NCBI GenBank assembly: GCA_015680685.1
Contig: MNCI01010443.1
Coordinates: 785,483 to 845,482 of the forward strand
DNA length: 60,000 nucleotides
Source of the DNA: Gnetum montanum
Lineage: Eukaryota > Streptophyta > Gnetopsida > Gnetales > Gnetaceae
Direction: 5' to 3'
Below the pieces are notes generated by a model. That model did not search any database. It saw only the letters and a list, made by a program, of their open reading frames with translations, and was not told the origin of the DNA. Every line of letters starts with the position of its first letter. Within the stretch, counting starts at the first letter, position 1. A program made the position numbers and the translations under genes. This document shows positions 46,386 through 54,976 of this stretch, piece after piece.

Positions 46386-48029
46386 GTGGATGCTAAACTG
46401 ATGATTGCACTATGTAATGCAGGTCAAACTCAGCTATCATGGCTTTCCAATAGGCTATCCGACTTGTTTCGTAAATGTTTCCTGTGATGGCTCTAAGCAC
46501 ATTATCCTTGCAAATTATGTTAACTTGGTTGTGGAAGAGGTAATGTCGCCATTTCTTTAGAGAAAAGACTAAGGCTAAACATGACCTCTCTACGTCGTTG
46601 TATTTCTTCTCATGGCCTACTAATGCATGGCTCAAGTAGTAGATAGGGACTTCGGTTCCACTATCTTGTCTCTGGCAAAGCATGGATGCGATTGATGAGT
46701 CAGAAGTTGCGAGGTAGATGTAAAATGGTTTATCATTTTGAGGTGGATAAACCATGGGCAATTGGGTAAGTGCCACTTTAATATTATCAAACGCTTCCTT
46801 GCACTGTCGAGTCCATTCAAAATGGACGTTCTTGCGCAACAAGTGATTCATAGGTTTTAATTTATCTATTAGTTTTTCTATGAACCTTTTGATGAACTGT
46901 AGTCTACCTTGTAGACCTCAAAGTTTAGTAAGGTTACCAGGTGGTTTTAGGTTTGTTATGGCCTTAACCTTATCTAGGTCTACCCATATCCCTGCTTCTG
47001 AGGCTATGAACCCAAGCATTTTGCCTGTTTTGACTCCAAAGACACATTTCTTTGGATTAAGTCTCAACTCATATTTTAAACAATGTTTTAACACCAAGTC
47101 AAGGTCTTGTACATGTTGTTGTGATGTTTTTCATTTAACCACGATGTCGTCCACGTAGTCATTGAGCGAGTGTAATATGTAATCACTAAAGATGAATGTC
47201 ATCGCCCTTTGATACGTGGCCCCAACATTTTTGAGACCGAAGGGCATCATTGTATGGCAAAAGGTTCCCCATAGTGTCATAAAGGTAGTCCGGAGCTGAT
47301 GCTCCAGGTTAATACGTATTTGATTGTATCCCGAGAAGCCATCCATAAAAGATAATAAGGCGTGCCCAGCGGTCGAGTCGACAAGTTGATCGATGCTGGG
47401 TAGGGGAAAATCATCTTTTATGGTTGCAACGTTGAGATCCCGGAAGTTGATGCATAAGCGAATGCTTCTGTTCTTCTTTGGGACAATGACCATGTTGGAT
47501 ACCCATTCGGCGTAATCGACAGCTCGAATGAAACCAGCCTAATAAAGTTTGGTGATCTCATTGCAAACTACCAATGCCACCTCGAGTTTAATCTTTTGTA
47601 CCTTTTGTTTTACGAGTCTCAATTTTGGATCAAGGATGATGTTGTGCTGGAAGATTCGGGGATCCAATCCAGACATATCCGTGTATGACCAAGAAAATGC
47701 CTTTATGTTGTCCCTAAGCACATTTTCTAGGCCTTTGGCCAGTTGGAATTGTAGTAATGTACTTAGTTTTAAAATCTTGGTCTCATTGTTAGACATGACG
47801 ATGGGGGTTTCAATCAATGGGTCTTCAGTGATATTCTCAGCTTCTATGTCAAGGGACTTTGTCATACCTTGGTAGTTATCTAGCGTTTGTTGTGCCGAGG
47901 CTATGACTGCGTCGTCTGTTGATAGACTTAGGTTGATGAGATTTATGTCAGTGTCCCTTGCAATTTCGCCATATGGTCCATCAATGATTAATGGTGCGGT
48001 TAAATGCTGGCAATCCATCAAGCTTGCTC
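46386..48029 (-). pseudogene. pol: TAT-2 reverse transcriptase and RNase H
   Basis: Frames 48036-47539, 47493-47131 and 46851-46393 (minus) cover the region with few breaks. RT motifs: AFSWSYTDMSGLDP, WVSNMVIVPKKNRSIRLCIN, KDDFPLPSIDQLV, LLSFMDGFSGYNQIRINLEH and GLKNVGATYQRAM; YVDD is intact at 47157-47146. RNase H: FYIYLATSDSSIASML, YYLSHALVGHEKKYNDVER and LKKWRHYLF. The module starts after a possible acceptor TGTTTATTGGTAG (AG at 48031-48030). One TAG near 47537 splits it. Confidence 0.88.
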
Positions 48030-48139
48030 CTACCAATAAACAGAGAGCAGAATGAGCTAATGGGTATCATTGTATGTTCTTTGGCAACTTAAAGTATGTG
48101 TACATGCATAATGGTGGTTTATCATCACACTGGGATGCA

Positions 48140-48265
48140 TAGCAGTTTTAGGGCCTTACCAGGCTGTGGGGGGGCAGTTCAATGCCTTACCGGGCTAAAT
48201 GAGGTTTGTGTGTGTGGCAGTTTAGGGCCTTAATGGGCCACAATGGCAGTTTAAGGCCATACCGG
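48140..48265 (-). repeat. Boundary repeats 2 of TAT-2 (between RT and antisense gene)
   Basis: Four units on the plus strand (GCAGTTTTAGGGCCTTACC, GCAGTTCAATGCCTTACC, GCAGTTTAGGGCCTTAATGG, GCAGTTTAAGGCCATACC) at about 48141, 48175, 48217 and 48244. On the element strand they read GGCCTTAAACTGC-like, matching TAT-1's repeats at 21690-22190 in position and orientation. Confidence 0.72.
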
Positions 48266-48477
48266 GCCAAAACATCATTTGCGCTGGAATGTTCGGCGTA
48301 AACACATGAAATGGGATTCGCAGGGGGAACTGGATGTAGTAAATTTTGTTTTATTTTAAATACATAGTTGTTTATTATTTTTTTGAAGAAATTTTAATTA
48401 AAATAAGTAAACCAAGTAAAAAAGAGGCAAAAGTGACAAATCGGGAGGTGGCGGCGACAGCAGCGACGGCGGAGTGC

Positions 48478-48485
48478 TATATAAA
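48478..48485 (+). promoter_or_regulatory. TATA box of the TAT-2 antisense gene
   Basis: TATATAAA in GGAGTGCTATATAAAGAGGG, on the strand of the antisense gene, 278 bp before its ATG (48763). GC-rich sequence precedes it (48445-48475). The 5' UTR (about 48515-48762) is made of GTAAGCATAAGC / GCGTAAGC-type repeats, possibly related to the palindrome family. This gives the antisense gene its own promoter inside the element. Confidence 0.6.
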
Positions 48486-48893
48486 GAGGGGGGGTCATTT
48501 GTCACATTGCATTCGGAGCATAAAATCAGGGTGTAAGCATAATCTACTAAACCCCAGCATAAGTGTAAGCGCGAGCGTAAGCATAAGCATAAAACCGAAA
48601 CCTTGAGCGTAAGCGTAGGCATCTAAACCTCAGTGTAAACATAGAATGTAGAGGTTCCAGCATCGGCGTAGATATCCAAACTTCGACGTAAAGGCTCAAC
48701 GTAGGCGTAAACAGCTTCAACCCTCAGTGTCAACTGTCAGTCCCAGCATAGAGGACGCCAAGATGGGCAAAGGCAAGGAAGTGGAAGGCCAGGGGAGGAA
48801 GGGTCCTAATTTGACCTTCGCAGAGGAGAGCGAGGCCATGCTGTAGTGCCTGCCTAGGCCAAGGATTCCATCATGGCCTGGATCGTCACACAG

Positions 48894-49784
48894 GTAGGGT
48901 CTGATCCCACTTCTGTTAGTTCTTTTTGCTTATGCATGTTTTGTAGCATAGACAGTCTCATAGAGGGTTTCAGCGCATACGCCGAGCATAGAGAGTTGGC
49001 GTAGAGGGTTTTGGCATATACGCAGAGCATAAGAAGTTAGCATAGAGTCTCGATAATGTAGACTGTCATAGTGTAATTTGTCTTATCAGTGCACATCGCA
49101 AACACTTCTTTTCTTGCATGAAGCGTAGACGATTTTATCAGCATAAATGTTGAAGGCTGTTTCGACGTATACGCTAAGGGTTTCTACAGCGTATACGCTG
49201 AGCGTGATCAGTTAATTCTTTTCAAGTGTGGTATAGCGTAGACCTGTTTTCATGCAAACTGTTTTCAGTGTAAACTTATTTGCACAGGATTCAGCGTAAA
49301 CTATTTGTTCAGTGTCTAGCATAGACTATTCACGCTGAAGGCTCCTATGGCATATACGCTGAGGGTTTCTGCCGCGTATACACTAAGCGTAAACGGTCTG
49401 GTTGATAGCGTAAACAGTTCATTGTCAGCGTATATGTTGGGTTAGGTAGCATATACACCGGCCATAGACAGTTTTTGACGGTGTATACGCTGGGTTAAGC
49501 AGCGTATACTTCGAGCATAAACAGTTTTTGACGGCATATACACTGGGTTAAGCAGCGTATACGTCAAGCATAAACAGTTTTTGACGGCGTATACGCTAGG
49601 TTAAGCAGCATATACGTCGAGCGTAAATAGTTTTTGATGGTGTATACGCTGAGTTAAGCAGTGTATACACCGAGCGTAAATAGTTAGCAATTTTTTCTAA
49701 GTGTCGGTCTACGATGTGAACTTTGGTTTTTCGTGTCGTTTTGATGCATGGCTAATTTTACGGTGGTATTTTGGTTGCTTGTAG
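48894..49784 (+). repeat. Intron 1 of the TAT-2 antisense gene, filled with palindromic repeats
   Basis: An 891-bp intron between CACACAG/GTAGGG and TTGCTTGTAG. It carries many GCGTATACGCT, GCGTAAACAGTT and GGGTTAAGCAGCGTATAC units. From 49440 to 49680 there is a regular tandem of about 60 bp (GTTTTTGACGGCGTATACGC plus a TTAAGCAGCGTATACGTCGAGC-like half, at most 20 written together here), in about four copies. TAT-1's intron 1 (20739-21245) likewise holds that element's own TAGCGTAGCAT words. Confidence 0.7.
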
Positions 49785-50440
49785 GGATGCTAAGCCTTTT
49801 TTCCTCATTGTCGAGCTCGTTGGGGTGCTAACATGGTTTGGCCCCATTGAGGCTGATGAGCCGACCCCGGATCTAACTGTTGACAACAATGGGGTGTGGT
49901 TCAGAGAAGGTGCATGTGAATTCCTGGCCTTCATGCTGGAAAATTTTGAAGTGGTTATCTGGTCGCACCTAAGTGAACTGGTGGTGTGGAGCATGCTTGA
50001 GGCCATGTTGTCGGGAGCCGTGGAAGGTGTCGTGGTCTTCATAGAAGACATCAACGAGGGACCACTTATGAATGAGGATGGTTCTTCCTATGGGCCCAAG
50101 TCTACACGCCCGTTAGCGCGCGTGTGGGCACAATTGCCGCGAGGACAGGACTACCTCAACAACACTTTATTCTTAGCTATGTGTGCACACACACTGTTCC
50201 AGAATCCCCTTGGCACAATGTACCAGGTGGATAGGTAGGACCGTTTAAGTTTGTTATTTCTTTTCACCGTTTGGTACTTGCTTCTGTTTTAACATCCGTT
50301 CGTTTGTAGGCCTAAAGTTAACCCAGACGGAACGTGCGTTGAGGATGATGGGCTTGCTCTAGCTCACACAGCTCTAGAGGCGTTTATGGCAGGTCCCACC
50401 CTTCGTGGAGCCATATTAGCTCAAACGAAGGGTGCTATCA
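49785..50440 (+). other. FCP1/NLI-interacting-factor-like domain within the TAT-2 antisense gene
   Basis: Motif I at 49804-49830 reads LIVELVGVL where HAD-type FCP1 phosphatases have hhhDxDGxL. VWFREGACEFLAFML follows, like the RPG..FL helix. VVIWSH (49951-49968) fits the motif II VxIWSS/T. NTLFLAMCAH at 50161-50190 fits NTLLIDDSPY, and FQNPLGTMY fits the NPPNT segment after it. Both catalytic Asp (motif I) and the DD pair are replaced, so it is a pseudo-phosphatase fold at best. TAT-1 has LLILEIRGVL (20719-20690), VIVWSL and NTLFLTHFMM at the same spacing. The family call is from memory of motif order and needs a profile search. Confidence 0.55.
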
Positions 50441-53398
50441 TTCATTTTCACAAGCAATTCTCTAGAGCGTTTGCAATGTGCCAAGCTCACGGATGGTTGC
50501 ATGAAGATTGGTCGGACAAGGGACCAGTCTTCCCTTGTGACTCTAGCTTAGGCAGCACATCCAAGTACACAACTGACAGTAAATGAAAACATTTCCTAGA
50601 TGTGCTAACGTGTTTGTTCAACCGTTAGGAATTATACTGATATGATGATTTCGAATTGTATTTGTAGTTAATGTACCTCCTGGCGGGGACCCTATCACAA
50701 CGGGACGAGCTGAGACTACCCTGTCAATGAAGTTCGGGGAGGTCAATAAGGCTCGAAAATGGTTGTGTACCCATACCCCGTCATCCATCGTTTGTTGTTT
50801 AGATAATGCCAGCCTCATGGAGCTCTTTACGACCCCGAGCTCTGATGTATCAATAGCGGAAATGATCGGGATGATTTATTCCTTCAATGGGTCTATCACT
50901 TACTACAGCACCCGGATTAAGGATGTTAAGATAGTTTTCCATCTGTCGCCTGAATTCTTTTCAAACTTATTTGGTGTACCGGCAGATGGAATAAATGTAG
51001 TTTTAGACAGGGCTCATAAAGAGCTCCAAATGGTTCGTGAATTAGAGGACTGGTTGGGTGTGGCCAAGGATGCCAAGGGATTCCCAATGCAGGGGAAATC
51101 AAAGGTTGAGGAGGTGAATGAACTATATCCCCTGTTTAGGGCGCGAGTATTCCCCAAATCCTTGTCCCAGGTGTGGAGTCTTGGGTTCGAAGCTATACGT
51201 ATCATGTGAACTGTCCTAGAAACTGGAATACGCTATAATTGGGCCCAATTTTTGTTGTCAGGCCTACATAAGGAGATAGTGCAATTACACTCGAATGTCG
51301 AGATGTAGTCCCACTTCAGTTTTGCCTTCTTTTCTGGTTACCTTCGCTGCCTAGCCGAGTTTCTGGTAGTTCGCGTAGACAACAAATATGTTCTACGGGA
51401 TTGGGGTCAATTATCCCACTTGTGGATCAACCACTTGTTTGAAGTTACCGAGTCCCAAGATGCTCTTGAGGGAATTGATGAATCCGTGTCTATTACAATA
51501 GGGGGGTCATCGGGTACCTCAATTCACACACGCGATAGTTTGGGATTAGAGCCAGACGATGTGCCTTACACTGCGAGAAGAGCCGAATGGGTCATCAAAG
51601 AGACCGTTGGCTAGGCTAGATTGAAGCTGAAAAAGCACGTATGCTCAACCGGGGAAGCCTCAAATGTCAACAAGACACGAGTGAAGTGCATACGATTCAA
51701 GATTCCTGTCCAAGGTAAGTGGACTCAGTACACTTATTGCTTTATTGTTTTCGGTTTGTTCATGATTTTTACTTTGATTGCTTACATGCCACTGATACCT
51801 TCAGACTTGACTTGAGAAGTGAGGAAACAGGCATTAGAGACTATTACTGAAGAGGAGGAGACTAACACGGAGCGAAATAGTCAGGAGGAAAATGTGGAGA
51901 AAGATCAGGGAGGAGGGACGGAAGAGTTGAAGGAATATACCACAGAAACTGAGCTGTTGGATGACTAGGGCGGTGTCGATCAAATGTTCAGCAGCTTTCT
52001 TAAGGGAAAGTTGGACTTAGGCGATCCCCCAGAAGGTGACAAGGAGCATGGTATGTTTTCTTTTTATTTTATAAATTGCTTCATTAGTTTTCATTTCCAT
52101 GGTGTTTTACTTTTGTGTTTTCATTTTTTCTAGACGAAGGAAGTGAAACCAGGACGATGCGGTTGGACGTACCCATGGAAATGGTTCCCCCTGAAAGGAC
52201 CGCGGAGGTTAGTGTGTCTCGCACTCATGGGCCATTTACTTGGATAGAAATGCCAAGTAAGATGGATTTTGTGGCTAGAATTGCTGAAGAAGTTGTGGAG
52301 CGAATTCAGGAAGCCCACCCTAAAATAGGTATAAATGTTTCAAATTGTTTACAGCTTTAGAGTTTCACATCCTATTTTTGTTGTTTTAGTATCTGTTCTT
52401 TTCATGTGCATAGGTGCCAAAGTGAGGTGGGATCCTTCTGAGAAAATCAGCATAGAGATTTTGCCCACGTTATCCCTAGAAGTTGAGCAGGTGCCAAGAC
52501 CTGTTTATGAGGAAGTAGCGGAAGGTCTTGTTCACAACTCCAAGTCACTATGGACCTGTAGGTGTTCCGTCGAACAGTTGTGGCTGCAGATTCAAGCAAA
52601 GGAAAAGGAAGTCTCCGAGTTATTAGTTGAGCGTGACGATCTTAAGGCTTGGTATGAGTTTGCCTTCGCCAAACTAAGTGGTGATCGCTCTTGGTGGACT
52701 TCTGAGGTCACCTATACTAGGTATTGGAATCTACTCAATCGTCACGCGTCACTAACATGGAGACTAGCAGAGTGTAAGGCCCAAATAGATCTCCTGAACC
52801 TCAAATTTCAAAATTGGAAAGCTTTCACTTCCAAGGTTCGCAAGTGGGGTCAAGATGAAAAGAGCCACAAACATCATTACAAGAAGTCGTTAAAGGAAGT
52901 TTCCATTGAAAAGTGCCAACTAGAAATGTTTGTGGAGGGTTTGGGCTTATGCTTTGCTTTTGATACTTTTGCCCAAAACACAACTATTGAGATGGAGTTG
53001 CCTACAAGGGTGATTACAATCGCTTCTGGGTAGGTGTCAGTGGGTGAATTCCCTCTAAAGCGTCCTACCTGGTCAGCTGTTAACAATGGGAAGGCCTTAG
53101 CAGATGTTGATCTAGGCCTTGATGGGATGGATTAGACGAGTGTCTCAGAAGAGGAAATCCTCCGTCGGCTGGAATTCGGCTTAGGGGGCTCCCCTATGGT
53201 AAGCATTTTTTCATTATGAAATTGATTTGCTGAATAATGCTTGAAATTTTGGCATTCTCTTATTCTTATATTGATTGTCTCCTTTTGTATTCTCAGGATG
53301 AAGGAAGTGACGATGTTCAAGAAGCTGGCCCTAGTGGAGTGGGGGCTCCTGATGCCAGCAGATCTAAAGGGGACGATCCTCCCGTCCCAGATGCTTAG

Positions 53399-53695
53399 TT
53401 TTTAGTTTTTATCATTTTGTGTTGTTGTGAAACTACTCTGACTCAAATTTATTACGGGAATTGTAAATTGAGATGAATGAAACTATTTAACTCTTGTACT
53501 TGTATATTATTTCATGTATGAAAAACATTTATTTATTTTTGTTGATTTTGAGTTTAGTTGTAAACATGACACAACAATGTAAAATGTTTTGGTTGCTTTT
53601 TTGTTTTGTTTTCTTGAGAGTAATGCACAAATGTAATCATAAGTCGGAGTGTAATGATAAACGAAAGAGGAAAACAAAGTATAAGTGCGTGATCT
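53399..53695 (+). other. 3' region of the TAT-2 antisense gene
   Basis: AT-rich and T-rich sequence after the TAG at 53396, with GATGAATGAAACTATTT near 53472 and AATGATAAACGAAAG near 53650. No perfect AATAAA was seen. Probably the 3' UTR and terminator region. The following boundary repeats separate it from protease. Confidence 0.35.
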
Positions 53696-53872
53696 AGTTT
53701 AAGGCCATTTCGGTCCACATGCGTAGTTTAAGGCCATTTCGGGCCACAGTCGTAAATAGGAGATATTCCTAATGACATGGGTGGATTTCTGGCTTGACCG
53801 ACCATTTCTGATCATGGCTAGTTTTATGTCATTGCGGACATGATAGTTTAACGTCATTTCAGAAAGTTTATG
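53696..53872 (-). repeat. Boundary repeats 1 of TAT-2 (between antisense gene and protease)
   Basis: Four units on the plus strand: TAGTTTAAGGCCATTTCGG (two copies, 53695 and 53725), CTAGTTTTATGTCATTGCGG (53819) and TAGTTTAACGTCATTTCAG (53847). On the element strand they read TGACNTTAAACTA and GGCCTTAAACTA, matching TAT-1's units at 16640-16805. Confidence 0.74.
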
Positions 53873-53878
53873 TTGTTA

Positions 53879-54976
53879 TTATTTTAGTAGTTTTTTGATT
53901 TTTCTTATTTTTATGTGAGGCAATGTGTCAATGGGTATGATTCTGTATTCAGCGTCCCCTTCACTAATTACGTTGAATGGTAACTCAGCCCAAGGGATGT
54001 CTGATGGACTAGTTCCCGCGTCAGCATTTTCAGACGTTTTGGTATTTGCTGTGAGTTTTGTGTTAGCTGTTGTTTCTAACTGAAGAGGTGTATGTACAGT
54101 GTCAGGCGTAGGTGTTTCTATTTTAGGTGGACCTTCTTCCATGTTTAAAGGATTAGCACTTACTGGTTGTTGTTCATTTATGTCATTTTGTCTAGGCTCT
54201 TCGAGCTTAACCTCTGAGCCTTGGTCCATGTCCATGTACAATGAAATGATGGGTGTAGCAGCCTCCCCATGAATGATGATTTCACCACCTTCGTAAGGCA
54301 AATGGATCTCTTGGTGTATAGGGGATGAGACTGCTTTCAGTTGGGCTAACCAAGGCCTTCCTAGTATTAGGTTGAATCTTGGCATTTCATCGATTACTAC
54401 GAAGTCAGCGGATGTGGGGAATTGATCCCCTGCTATGAAGTCTAAGTTGATTGTACCCTTAACTATCATGCGCAACCCACTGAATGATTTTAGACACGTC
54501 GTTGCAGTTGGTTTGATGAGTTTTGTAAGCCCCAGTTGTTTAACGATGGGATATGGTACTACGTTTGTGGCAGCTCCATCGTCTACATGGACCCTATGTA
54601 TCTTGAATTGGTTCACCCGTATTGTGATGAACATGGGGGCCGTTGTTATCTCCCCTGTTTTCTTATCCACATTGATGTTATCGTTGTGGAAACTTAGTGG
54701 TTTGGAAGTTGACACTTGGGGTGAGTACATTACCGCATGAATAGAGGGTTCATTTGGGGGCAATTCCTCGCTTATAGGGATCAATGTTAACATGCACACC
54801 AAAGCTTCATGATGTGTTTGCGATGTTAAAACTAAATCATACAAGCTTAGTGACATATTCTTTTGTTTGAGTGCTTGTGTGACTTGTGGTAAGGTTGTTT
54901 CTAAGTCTCTACTGTTGGGCACGTTTTTATTGGCGGTGACCTGGTCCATTGGGCCCAACAATTTTATTTCATGCAT
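53879..54976 (-). pseudogene. TAT-2 aspartic protease (365-codon open frame)
   Basis: The longest open frame in the window. From residue 39 it has MSLSLYDLVLTSQTHHEALV, a segment shared with TAT-1. The active site is VHVDDGAATNVVPYPIVKQL at about residues 130-150 (D-D-G-A). The C-terminal motif is NLILGRPWLAQLKAVSSPIH, and a Thr/Pro-rich tail follows. The frame itself is intact, but it is cut off from gag by stops upstream near 54977-55170. In the element it is translated as part of gag-pro and would process the polyprotein. Confidence 0.85.

Larger units (their letters stand above)
48763..53398 (+). pseudogene. TAT-2 antisense eight-exon gene (FCP1-like domain, unknown domain, coiled coil)
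   Basis: Exons: 48763-48893, 49785-50234, 50310-50578, 50668-51714, 51805-52050, 52134-52328, 52414-53198, 53297-53398. Every intron is GT-AG (donors such as AAG/GTAAGT at 51715; acceptors such as TTTGTAG and TTTTTTCTAG). The frame is kept across all seven junctions (phases 2,2,1,1,1,1,0) and the sum is 3,225 bases, 1,075 codons with the final TAG. Eight premature stops are seen, all TAG or TGA: 48844, 51207, 51306, 51612, 51813, 51966, 53031, 53133. Protein: residues 44-235 FCP1-like; about 300-560 a conserved unrecognised domain; 632-714 acidic; 780-1000 coiled coil with RWDPSEKIS at its start; acidic tail. It opposes gag-pol and lies between protease and RT, as in TAT-1. Confidence 0.8.

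Noticed and set aside
49758-50054. Minus-strand Ser/Thr-rich frame opposite exon 2
   Set aside because: Shadow of the antisense gene's exon 2; no motif and no counterpart in TAT-1.
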